This document shows, one piece after another, positions 1-7,937 of a stretch of DNA of 32,195 nt. The notes under the pieces were generated by a model. The model was not told the DNA's origin, did no database searches, and was given only the letters and a program-made list of their open reading frames with translations. The translations under genes were made by a program, and so were the position numbers. Where the stretch lies: the NCBI GenBank assembly GCA_016280345.1, contig JAEEGN010000108.1, positions 1 through 32,195 of the forward strand, given 5' to 3'. The DNA is from Selenomonadaceae bacterium (lineage in GTDB: Bacteria; Bacillota; Negativicutes; Selenomonadales; Selenomonadaceae). How positions within the stretch are numbered: the first letter of the stretch is position 1; each line of letters opens with the position of its first letter.

Positions 1-145
1 GAGAAAAGGATAACTGTTCAAAACAGTTCAGCAAATCCCCCCATTCCTCAGGACAGGCATGGGCGAGAATTTCCAGAGCGTGACCGAAATTATGGAATTC
101 GAATTTCGTTTGAAGTTCCTTAGAGACATACGTATTTAAGTTCAT
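1..145 (-). CDS. N-terminal part of an unrecognised protein, possibly a BglII-like type II restriction endonuclease (cut by window edge)
   Basis: Forty-eight codons are visible from an ATG at 145, preceded by AGGGAG eight bases upstream; the gene continues past base 1. The visible protein contains 'FGHALEILAHACPEEWGDLL' at about residues 20-39. The pattern of a conserved H-A-x-x-I-L helix followed by P-x-x-W/F-x-D/E-h resembles, from memory, the N-terminus of BglII/BstYI-fold restriction enzymes, but no catalytic residues are in view and this is a weak call. It starts 36 bases after the secA stop on the same strand, so it could be co-transcribed. Codons such as TTA and AAT make it more AT-rich than secA, which would fit recent acquisition. 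It could equally be another small unknown protein. Confidence 0.4.
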   Translation of the reverse strand, partial: MNLNTYVSKELQTKFEFHNFGHALEILAHACPEEWGDLLNCFEQLSFS

Positions 146-181
146 TGTCGCATCTCCCTTGAAGAACGACAGAAAATGGGA

Positions 182-2716
<2,535 letters not shown>

Positions 2717-2759
2717 ACTGAACCCACTCCTTATGCGCAATGCTTCAATCTAACAATCT

Positions 2760-2788
2760 ATTCTATCAAACCGGGCGCCATAAGTCAA
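2760..2788 (-). promoter_or_regulatory. secA promoter (sigma-70 type)
   Basis: Reading the minus strand, TTGACT (2788-2783) and TAGAAT (2765-2760) are separated by exactly 17 bases, close to the housekeeping consensus. The start codon of secA is 43 bases below the -10. The element lies just downstream of a minus-strand terminator, as expected between two transcription units. Confidence 0.8.
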
Positions 2789-2830
2789 AGAAAAAGCGCG
2801 GCGGGCAGGGCGGTTCATAAAAAAAGGGCG
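2762..2830. repeat. Imperfect direct repeat, copy A (overlaps secA promoter)
   Basis: This roughly 68-base stretch matches 3216-3283 with several substitutions and one gap. The shared core is 'TCAAACCGG', then 'AAGTCAA', then 'GGCGGG' and 'TCCAT/TTCAT' followed by an A-run. Copy A carries the good secA promoter; copy B carries a weaker version of it. Confidence 0.55.
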
Positions 2831-2973
2831 AACTGCCGGGGCAATTCGCCCTGTGTCTGATTGGCGGCGAAGACGACGCCGCGGAGCGAAGGCGGTTTCG
2901 CTTGCGTGCATGGGCAAGTCTCAAACGCGAATACCTCCGCTTCCCCGCAACAGGGGCACGGATGCCGTACAAT
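2815..2973 (-). pseudogene. Small CPCC zinc-ribbon protein remnant, or gene with an ATT start
   Basis: One minus-strand frame reads 'VRHPCPCCGEAEVFAFETCP' right after a strong ribosome-binding site (AAGGAGG, then ten bases). The codon at the expected start position, 2973-2971, is ATT rather than ATG. The two cysteine knuckles (CPCCG and TCPC, about 11 residues apart) resemble small Cys-rich CPCC proteins, and a later 'LRG...AN' loosely fits their tail. The frame is 52 codons long and runs into the terminator at 2819-2852, where it stops, which is unusual. The likely readings are a gene that lost its start by one base change and has begun to decay, or a gene using a rare ATT start. Function unknown. 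Confidence 0.35.
2819..2852 (-). terminator. Rho-independent terminator upstream of secA
   Basis: On the minus strand AGGGCGAATTGCC pairs with GGCAGTTCGCCCT (13 positions, one G-T) around a very tight loop and is followed by seven T. It ends whatever is transcribed from the 2860-3210 stretch before the secA promoter starts. Confidence 0.85.
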
Positions 2974-3215
2974 CGTTGCGCTCCCTCCTTGCTTCGATGG
3001 AACTTCTTTTTCGCTTCCCTGGCAAGGGATATGTCCGGTAAATCAGTTTTATGGCCTGATTTCGGCAAAACCAAGAACGCATGGATTGTATGGCTTTCCG
3101 TCCCAATGACAATACGGCTCGCTTTTGCATGGAACCGATCAAACCGGCGGTCGTCCGGATGATACCCCTCCCGATACGCTTCACCGGCATCGGCATTCAG
3201 CAAATCTGCCGGGTA

Positions 3216-3283
3216 TCTGTCAAACCGGACGCTAAAGTCAAGGGAAAAGTGAGGCGGGTTAAAGGTCCATGAAAACGGGGGAG
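3216..3283. repeat. Imperfect direct repeat, copy B
   Basis: This is the partner of 2762-2830. The minus-strand promoter elements of copy A are degraded here: the -35 TTGACT is intact but the spacing is 16 and the -10 is CAGATA. The two copies bracket about 385 bases that hold the CPCC remnant and its terminator. Confidence 0.5.
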
Positions 3284-3323
3284 AACTTCGGGAGCGGTTT
3301 TCCTCGTTTCCGGGCGGCGGGCG

Positions 3324-3332
3324 TGGTATAAT
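3324..3332 (+). promoter_or_regulatory. Extended -10 promoter of the PPTase gene
   Basis: TGGTATAAT is a perfect -10 with the TGn extension and no obvious -35. It lies 29 bases before the GTG start of the downstream gene. The same GTGGTATAAT string occurs on the minus strand before the c-di-AMP riboswitch. Confidence 0.65.
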
Positions 3333-3361
3333 GTCAGAAACACGGAAAGGAGTGGGGCGGT

Positions 3362-4090
3362 GTGGCGGAGATGGCCGTTCTTTTTCTCAGCGGCTCCGGG
3401 CCGCGGAGCCCGGAGCCTTATCTTCCCTTCGCGTCGGCGGAGCGTCAGGCTGTCGTCCGGCGGCTGAAGGCCCCGGCGGACCGGAGCCGTTCCCTTTGGG
3501 CGGAGCTCTTTGCCCGGTGGCGGCTGGCGGAACTGGCGGGGGTCCGCCCCGGGGACGTCGCGCTGGCGCACGACGGGAAAGGCGCGCCCGTCTGCCGGGG
3601 CGCGGATTTCGCCCTGAGTCTTTCCCACAGCGGTCCGTATATCGCGGTGGCCGTCGGGCGGCAGGCGGCAGGCGTTGACGTGGAGCGGCGGCGCAAAGCC
3701 TCCGACGCCGTGGCGCAGCGCTGGTTCCGCCCGGAGGAAGCGGCGCTCCTGCGGGCGCTGCCGGAGGACGCGCGGGCGCGGGCCTTTTTCCGGCTCTGGA
3801 CGATCAAGGAGGCGGCGCTGAAATACTCGCGGGAAGGGCTGTCCGGCGGCCTGGAAACCGTGGACTGCCTGGCGCTCTGCGAGGCGGCGCGGGACGGCGC
3901 GGCGGACGCGCTGGCGGCCACGAGCTTCGCCCTGCCCGAGGGGGCCGTCGCCAGCGTCGTGGCGGAGCGGCGGGCGCTGCCGGAAAAGGCACGCTTCTTC
4001 ACGCTGCGAACCGGCGAAGGCGGTATCTACGGCGACGCCGGCTTCATCGAGGGAACGCCGCTCCCGCCGCTGACGGAGGACCTTCGCTGA
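3362..4090 (+). CDS. 4'-phosphopantetheinyl transferase, Sfp/AcpT superfamily
   Basis: This enzyme should move the phosphopantetheine arm of coenzyme A onto a serine of an acyl- or peptidyl-carrier protein. At 242 residues it has the two-lobed Sfp-type size rather than the short AcpS size. Signature motifs are 'SLSHS' (86-90), 'GVDVERR' (104-110; Mg-binding D106 and E108) and 'WTIKEAALK' (146-154; W-x-x-K-E-A). The start is GTG at 3362 with AAGGAG nine bases upstream; an internal ATG at residue 4 is less well spaced. No polyketide or peptide synthetase lies in the window, so the substrate may be the ordinary fatty-acid carrier protein. It converges with folB. Confidence 0.9.
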   Translation: MAEMAVLFLSGSGPRSPEPYLPFASAERQAVVRRLKAPADRSRSLWAELFARWRLAELAGVRPGDVALAHDGKGAPVCRGADFALSLSHSGPYIAVAVGRQAAGVDVERRRKASDAVAQRWFRPEEAALLRALPEDARARAFFRLWTIKEAALKYSREGLSGGLETVDCLALCEAARDGAADALAATSFALPEGAVASVVAERRALPEKARFFTLRTGEGGIYGDAGFIEGTPLPPLTEDLR

Positions 4091-4121
4091 ACCCGTCCCC
4101 CCGGCAAGCGCGCAATCCGGC

Positions 4122-4160
4122 AAAAATAATCCCCCGCGCGGGAAGGCCCGGCGGGGGATT
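4122..4160 (-). terminator. Terminator of the folB unit
   Basis: AATCCCCCGC (4128-4137) pairs with GCGGGGGATT (4151-4160). On the minus strand the hairpin is followed by ATTTTT. There is no T-run on the plus side, so it serves folB. The 115 bases between it and the folB stop hold nothing else I can recognise. Confidence 0.75.
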
Positions 4161-4275
4161 CGTAAAGGTGAATGAAAAACCGTTGCGGCGAGCGAAACGG
4201 CCCGGCGGACGGCTCCGCCTGACGCCGCGATCCGACTGCCCGACGCGGCAACCGATTGTCCGTCGGCGGAAGCGG

Positions 4276-4635
4276 TCAGCCCTTGGTCGTGACCTCCACC
4301 TCGACGCAATCGATGGCGCCCTGTACCGGCACCGAGGGCTTGCGGATGGTGGTCGTCACCTCGCCCACGTGGGGGAACACCTGCAGCAACTTCTCGTTGA
4401 CGCGCGTCGCCACCGTCTGCAGCAGCATGAAGCGCGTATTCTCCACGACGTCGCGGACCGCGCCATAGACCACCGCGCCGTCGACGCCGTCGTCGGGATT
4501 GTCGGTCTCCGCCGCCTTGTTGTCGCGGGTCACGCACTCGACGTCGACGAAAAACTTCTGGCCCTGCTCCCGCTCATATTCGTAAATCCCATGAAAGCCA
4601 TAGAACAACATATTGAGGATGCGGATTTTTGCCAT
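4276..4635 (-). CDS. folB: Dihydroneopterin aldolase
   Basis: FolB converts dihydroneopterin to 6-hydroxymethyl-dihydropterin and glycolaldehyde in folate synthesis. The 119-residue length is typical. Visible family features are 'MLFYGFHGIYEYEREQGQ' (9-26), with the glutamate region that binds the pterin, the 'VVYG' tyrosine (about 57), and 'TIRKPSVPVQGAIDCVEVEV' (96-115), whose lysine (about 99) is the catalytic base in characterised enzymes. Start ATG at 4635 has AAGGAG eight bases upstream. It follows the DHPS-N-like gene by 43 bases on the same strand, so the two probably form a folate operon. Confidence 0.93.
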   Translation of the reverse strand: MAKIRILNMLFYGFHGIYEYEREQGQKFFVDVECVTRDNKAAETDNPDDGVDGAVVYGAVRDVVENTRFMLLQTVATRVNEKLLQVFPHVGEVTTTIRKPSVPVQGAIDCVEVEVTTKG

Positions 4636-4678
4636 GTCCAGAACTCCTTCCTTTCGGTAAACGATTTGATTATGGTAT

Positions 4679-5083
4679 TTATTCGCTGTCTTTTGCCAAA
4701 ATCCTGCCGTCGGGTTCATTTTCCCACAAAAATTTCTCCAGCGCCGCCGCGATGACGGGGAGGCCGAAAGGCTGCCGCTTCATCGTGCCGATGGCCCGGC
4801 GGTAAACGGCCAGCGTCGCCATCAGGAGCACGTCCGTCCGCTCCGCCGAAAACGCGGCCGCCGCCCGCGAAACGGCCGCTTCGCCGCCCTTGGCGAGGAA
4901 CGTCTGCTTCATGAGATTCGCCGCCCGCAGCGGCACGTCCCGGACCTCCACCACGCGGAACACCGCCTTCTCCCGCATGATCGCCACGCCCCGGGGGTCC
5001 GTCCCGATGGCGCGCATCGCCGCCTCCGCCGCCGCCGTATCCTCGACGGCCAGGCGGCGCAGCCGCACGTCCTTTTCCTCCAT
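4679..5083 (-). CDS. Stand-alone protein resembling the N-terminal extension of some dihydropteroate synthases
   Basis: The 134-residue protein contains 'TDPRGVAIMREKAVFRVVEV' (about 28-47), 'RAANLMKQTFLAKGGEAAVS' (about 53-72), 'TDVLLMATLAVYRRAI' and 'KRQPFGLPVIAAALE'. From memory these match the extra domain that precedes the TIM-barrel in many Firmicute dihydropteroate synthases (x-DPGGxxxMxxKxVFxxxK, xAANILKQEMLxxGGEAAV, TDVLLMG, QPFGL). Here it is not followed by a FolP barrel but by folB. The start is ATG at 5083, with AGGAGG nine bases upstream; the longer frame upstream has no site. Its biochemical role is not established; a regulatory or assembly role in the folate pathway is a guess. 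Confidence 0.75.
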   Translation of the reverse strand: MEEKDVRLRRLAVEDTAAAEAAMRAIGTDPRGVAIMREKAVFRVVEVRDVPLRAANLMKQTFLAKGGEAAVSRAAAAFSAERTDVLLMATLAVYRRAIGTMKRQPFGLPVIAAALEKFLWENEPDGRILAKDSE

Positions 5084-5099
5084 CTTCTCCCGCCTCCTC

Positions 5100-5128
5100 T
5101 TGATTCCGGCTCCGGTTCGTTGTATCAT
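5100..5128 (+). promoter_or_regulatory. Promoter of the microprotein gene
   Basis: TTGATT (5100-5105) and TATCAT (5123-5128) with 17-base spacing, about 40 bases before the ATG at 5169. It lies in the short divergent gap with the folate operon. Confidence 0.6.
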
Positions 5129-5168
5129 ATAGGGAATCCAGCCCACCAGCATCCCGGGAGGTATTGCC

Positions 5169-5246
5169 ATGGCCGACGTCTTCCTCATCATCCTGATCGC
5201 CCTGATGGTCGTTTACGCCTACTGGGACGAACTCTTCACCGAATAA
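5169..5246 (+). CDS. 25-residue single-pass membrane microprotein
   Basis: The reading frame MADVFLIILIALMVVYAYWD... is 25 residues long. Residues 4-18 are strongly hydrophobic, followed by a short acidic tail (DELFTE). Support for it being a gene is contextual: a sigma-70-like promoter with 17-base spacing, GGGAGG eight to nine bases before the ATG, and a terminator 40 bases after the stop. It is transcribed divergently from the folate operon. I do not recognise the family. Small hydrophobic peptides of this kind often modulate membrane complexes or act as toxins, but nothing here decides. Confidence 0.6.
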   Translation: MADVFLIILIALMVVYAYWDELFTE

Positions 5247-5280
5247 CCCGCCGATTGCGCGGCGCGACGCCCTGACACCA

Positions 5281-5311
5281 AAAAAAGAAGAGGCCGCAAG
5301 GCCTCTTTTTT
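5281..5311. terminator. Bidirectional terminator
   Basis: AAGAGGCC and GGCCTCTT pair around a GCAA tetraloop (5288-5307), with an A-run before and a T-run after. It can stop the microprotein transcript on the plus strand and the NlpC/P60 transcript on the minus strand. Confidence 0.9.
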
Positions 5312-5314
5312 CAT

Positions 5315-5977
5315 TCACATGATCCGGCGGGCGCCGATATAGCAGCTCCCCCAATACTCGCTGTCCAGGGAGTCGATGGCGACGCCACGGCTGGTCGAAG
5401 CGTTGATGAAATGCCCGTCGCTCAGGTAAATGCCGACGTGGGACGCGCCGTAATCGTAGGTCGAGAAAAAGACCAGATCGCCCGTCCGCAGGCTGTCCTC
5501 CGAAACCGGACGCCCCAGCTCGTACTGCTCGTCCGCCATCCGCGGCAGCGAAATGCCGGCGTGGGCGAACACGTAACGGACGTAGCCCGAGCAGTCAAAA
5601 CCGCCCGGCGAGGTGCCCCCGAACACGTAGGGCGTCCCCAGATACTCCATCGCCGTCTGTACGATACGGCGGGCATAGTAATTCGAGCCCCGGCTGACCT
5701 CCGGCATATCCTTCCCCAACAGGGCGGTGTACGTCGCCGGCCCTACCGAGCCGTCCGCCTCCATGCCGCGTGCCGTCTGGAAATCCTGAACCGCCGCCAC
5801 CGTGCCCGGCCCGAAGTCGCCATCCGCGACAACGTCGTAACCCAGCCCGGCCAGCGCCGCCTGGACCTCCGCCACCTCATTCCCCTGATCCCCGATGCCC
5901 AGCGACGAAGCGCTCGCCGTCGAGAACCAGCAGGCCGAAATCATGGACGCCAAAAAAACACGAAACCCTTTACGCAA
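5315..5977 (-). CDS. Secreted NlpC/P60 peptidoglycan endopeptidase with peptidoglycan-binding domain
   Basis: The 220-residue precursor should cut stem peptides of cell-wall peptidoglycan outside the inner membrane. An N-terminal signal segment (about 1-24) ends near ASASS; a peptidoglycan-binding repeat follows (about 28-88, 'VAEVQAALAGLGYDVVADG' and 'DFGPGTVAAVQDFQ'). The catalytic NlpC/P60 domain has C129 in 'DCSGYV', H180 in 'SHVGIYL' and H189 in 'GHFINAS', the standard triad. I choose the TTG at 5977 because GAGGAG sits seven bases upstream and the signal peptide begins there; longer frames read through the riboswitch. The c-di-AMP riboswitch directly upstream matches known control of cell-wall hydrolases. 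Confidence 0.92.
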   Translation of the reverse strand: MRKGFRVFLASMISACWFSTASASSLGIGDQGNEVAEVQAALAGLGYDVVADGDFGPGTVAAVQDFQTARGMEADGSVGPATYTALLGKDMPEVSRGSNYYARRIVQTAMEYLGTPYVFGGTSPGGFDCSGYVRYVFAHAGISLPRMADEQYELGRPVSEDSLRTGDLVFFSTYDYGASHVGIYLSDGHFINASTSRGVAIDSLDSEYWGSCYIGARRIM

Positions 5978-5996
5978 AAAGCCACTCCTCTCTTTA

Positions 5997-6204
5997 TTCG
6001 CCTGCGAGGTTAGCTGTCGGGTTGGGATAAGAGACACCCCTGCTCCGCCAAGGAAATCCCAGGCGGAATCATTCACCCCATGCGGTCCGCGGACCGCGCC
6101 CCGGGGAAACCGTCGCGCCGCTTCCGAAGCGACCGGGCCTCCGCCGGGGAATTGGTTCCCCCGTTCCTGAGCTGGATTCGGCTTTCTATTTCCGGCATGG
6201 CAAA
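5997..6204 (-). promoter_or_regulatory. c-di-AMP riboswitch (ydaO-yuaA type)
   Basis: On the minus strand the conserved blocks appear in order: AAGCCGAATCC, GGGGGAACCAA, GGGGTGAAT, CCCAACCCGACAGCTAACC and TCGCAGGCG. TTTGCC and TGC near 6204-6195 pair with GCA and GGCGAA at 6005-5997, closing the outer stem. A long extra hairpin occupies the variable region. The ribosome-binding site GAGGAG (5990-5985) is only six to seven bases past the closing stem, so ligand binding could hide it. Family knowledge says c-di-AMP normally switches expression off. It controls the NlpC/P60 gene. Confidence 0.92.
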
Positions 6205-6228
6205 CCGCCACGTCCAAACTCGAGCCCT

Positions 6229-6237
6229 ATTATACCA
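6229..6237 (-). promoter_or_regulatory. Promoter of the riboswitch transcript
   Basis: The minus strand reads TGGTATAAT, an extended -10 without a clear -35, about 25 bases before the riboswitch closing stem. This fits transcription starting just ahead of the aptamer. Confidence 0.7.
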
Positions 6238-6401
6238 CAAGATCCAGGAAAAGAAAAAGAAACGATTGATTATGGAAAGATAGGAAGAAGAAAATTAATA
6301 GGAAAATTTTGAAACCGCGAAGGACGGGGGAAAGGAAGCAGACGATGAATTTTTACGCGGCGTTTTTTTCCGATTCCCGCGATGACGAAAAACCGAAAAA
6401 A

Positions 6402-6417
6402 TGTTTCACGTGAAACA
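6402..6417. other. parS: parS site 1 (ParB-binding centromere)
   Basis: TGTTTCACGTGAAACA is a perfect match to the bacterial chromosomal parS consensus TGTTNCACGTGAAACA, and the palindrome extends by AAA/TTT on the flanks. ParB (Spo0J) loads here to organise and segregate the origin region. parS sites cluster near oriC, so this marks the window as origin-proximal. Confidence 0.95.
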
Positions 6418-6442
6418 TTTCGCGCGCCCGAAATCGGAAAAA

Positions 6443-6458
6443 TGTTTCACGTGAAACA
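6443..6458. other. parS: parS site 2 (ParB-binding centromere)
   Basis: This is a second identical TGTTTCACGTGAAACA, 41 bases centre to centre from the first (about four helical turns), again with AAA/TTT flanks. A pair this close is less usual than single scattered sites. Confidence 0.95.
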
Positions 6459-6800
6459 TTTTTAGTCCGCGGTTTTCTGAAGCGAACCGTTTTCCGCGGC
6501 GGCGTTTTTTTGCGGAGACGGCGGCTGGCAATCGCTGCGAGGCGGCGGAACGGGAAATATATATAAGTAAAATAGAATAAAATTATCCAAAAATCTCGAC
6601 ATAGCGGCCTTTTCCTTTCGGCGCCGCGACGGAGCGAAAGGGGTTGAAAACAGGGCGCGCAAGAGCGGGAAAGCCGCTGCGGACAGGACGTCGGCGGCAA
6701 ACCGATCGCGGTGTGTTCCCACCCGGCGACAGAGGAAACATTCGCTTATGGCGGCCGTTTTGCGATAGACGGCAAATTTTAATGGTTTTTTTTCTTCCCA

Positions 6801-6831
6801 AACACCTTTTTTTCTCTCCAAATCGTATGAT
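6801..6831 (+). promoter_or_regulatory. Locus promoter motif P1
   Basis: AACACC, a T-rich spacer, then AATCGTATGAT. It is aligned without gaps to P2, P3 and P4, although its -35 block is the least conserved. It is followed by AAGGAGG and a GTG at 6867, but no leader gene of its own remains there. Confidence 0.5.
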
Positions 6832-6889
6832 AATATAGAAGCGATATAAGCAAGGAGGATTTCATCGTGCCGGTATTTTTTCCCCGGAC

Positions 6890-6920
6890 CGTTGTTTTTT
6901 TCATTCCTGAATCGTATTAC
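6890..6920 (+). promoter_or_regulatory. Locus promoter motif P2
   Basis: CGTTG, 18 bases containing seven T, then CGTATTAC. It lies 44 bases before the ATG of the first GG-leader gene. The -35-like and -10-like blocks are 23 bases apart start to start, as in P3 and P4. Confidence 0.55.
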
Positions 6921-6956
6921 AGAGTAGAACCGCAAATCACAAGGGGAGGATTTACC

Positions 6957-7346
6957 ATGACGATGTCAAAGACCGAAAAGATGCGGAAACTGTTCGCGGA
7001 GAAGCAGCTCGACACGGAGCAGATGGACGGCGTCGCCGGCGGGTCAGCGGATGAAAAGGCCGACGACTTCCGCTTTCTGAACGTGCTGCTGCGGGGGCAC
7101 CCCTGCCAGCCGGAGCGGTACGGTGAAACCAGAGTCGGAGGATATGAATCTTCGTCGATTACCGATGAGCTCGTTCGTGCCTGGGGTTCTGTCGGGATCG
7201 AGGCCAAGATATTTACCATAAGCAGTAACATGTACGTCGATAACGCGACGGGAAAAGAGATAACACGGAACGAAGTCTTTGCCCTCGCCCAGCAGCGCGT
7301 GGGCAAGCAGCTCCAGCATTCGGACTGGTACTGGCCGGATGATTGA
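6957..7346 (+). CDS. Double-glycine leader secreted protein 1 (family founder)
   Basis: The 129-residue protein has a 29-residue leader, MTMSKTEKMRKLFAE... to GVAGG, with alternating basic and acidic residues and a GG at 28-29, the site C39 peptidase domains cut. The 100-residue cargo holds one cysteine (in GHPCQPER), an 'ELVRAWGSVGIEAK' block, 'GKEITRNEVFALAQQR' and a 'SDWYW' end. The cargo aligns with 25984-26253 and, in its second half, with 29914-30258. I therefore see a family rather than an isolated bacteriocin. ATG at 6957 has GGGGAGG upstream; an in-frame GTG at 6867 would add a hydrophobic 30-residue extension and is less likely. Expected fate: export by the adjacent NHLM machinery. 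Activity unknown. Confidence 0.8.
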   Translation: MTMSKTEKMRKLFAEKQLDTEQMDGVAGGSADEKADDFRFLNVLLRGHPCQPERYGETRVGGYESSSITDELVRAWGSVGIEAKIFTISSNMYVDNATGKEITRNEVFALAQQRVGKQLQHSDWYWPDD

Positions 7347-7785
7347 GACGTACCCTCCCCCCTGCGGGGCGTGACATGCCGGTGGCAGGAGAAAGGAAGA
7401 CCATTCGAAAGGACAGCATTCATCAGGGCCGAATCGAAGACCGGAAAAATGAGGAACCCCCTCCCTTCCCCGAAGGGGCGGAGGCTCGGCCGGGCAAAAG
7501 CGGACGGTTCACAATCCACCGTTACCCAAAGGGCAGACGACGTTCCCGGCAGTTCGCGGGCAGTTTGCCCGGCACAGGCGGGAAGACAACGCTTCCGGTC
7601 TTTTGCAGGATTATCCGGAGATGTGTCGAATTTTATCAGATATACGGAATCAGGCGGTGTTTCCTATCGGGTGATGAAGGGGAGTTCGTATGAACCGGTC
7701 CGCATGCGCGCCGGAAAATATCCATCGCCGCAAAGAAAAACGCCGACGTCTTTGAAGTCGGTGAAATGAACCGGGAGAGCGAGTC
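7347..7785. other. Non-coding stretch before the exporter operon
   Basis: About 440 bases with no gene I can support. There are short GC-rich hairpins (for example CCCC-TGC-GGGG near 7359 and CGGGCA-GTT-TGCCCG near 7557) and a weak minus-strand terminator-like hairpin near 7740-7763 next to an A-run. No clear promoter is seen, so the exporter genes may be read through from P2. Confidence 0.4.
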
Positions 7786-7823
7786 ATGCAAAATGATCAT
7801 GAAAGAGAAGGTTTTTGGGCGAC

Positions 7824-7937
7824 ATGAAATATTCGCTTTCGCAGCGCATCACAAACGGAGGTTTTTGGCCGGGGAATAAACGCAACTATATTCTGCGGCT
7901 TTTTGTTTTGAAGAAAACGGAGGATGTGACGGGATGA
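7824..7937 (+). CDS. Possible 37-residue coupled reading frame before the first adaptor gene
   Basis: MKYSLSQRITNGGFWPGNK... ends by overlapping the adaptor start as ATGA (7934-7937). It is itself entered by an ATGA overlap with a 13-codon frame at 7786-7827 that has GGGAGAG upstream. The chain of overlaps is what one sees in translational coupling, but the peptides match nothing I know and the ribosome-binding site is distant. It may be chance, or a leader controlling translation of the exporter. Confidence 0.25.
   Translation: MKYSLSQRITNGGFWPGNKRNYILRLFVLKKTEDVTG

Larger units (their letters stand above)
2974..3361. other. Gene-poor stretch between the CPCC remnant and the PPTase gene
   Basis: No convincing protein is seen in either direction over about 390 bases. 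It contains repeat copy B (3216-3283) with a weak minus-strand promoter-like pair (TTGACT, 16 bases, CAGATA at 3241-3214) and, near its end, the plus-strand promoter of the next gene. Several frames stay open because of base composition, but none has a ribosome-binding site with a recognisable product. It may be the 5' part of a decayed gene read on the minus strand. Confidence 0.5.
6238..6800. other. Long non-coding stretch around the parS pair
   Basis: Over about 560 bases I see no gene. Contents: an A-rich stretch (6240-6320), two parS sites (6402-6417 and 6443-6458), a palindromic CCGCGG pair (about 6465-6505) followed by a T-run, and a short AT-rich block (6545-6585). The possible 22-codon frame at 6344 ends inside the first parS and is probably chance. 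The lack of genes fits a centromere-like region. Confidence 0.6.

Noticed and set aside
2766..3203. 145-codon minus-strand frame upstream of secA
   Set aside because: It reads through a strong terminator and the secA promoter, and a different frame there carries the CPCC pattern.
6344..6412. 22-codon frame MNFYAAFFSD... ending inside parS site 1
   Set aside because: Weak ribosome-binding site and its end is fixed by the parS palindrome, so it is likely chance.
6402..6458. Reading the twin palindromes as terminators or as Noc sites
   Set aside because: They match parS exactly, and the Noc consensus (TATTTCCCGGGAAATA) is different.
6574..6590. TTATCCAAA as a DnaA box for an origin
   Set aside because: Single imperfect match, no cluster and no dnaA/dnaN neighbours.
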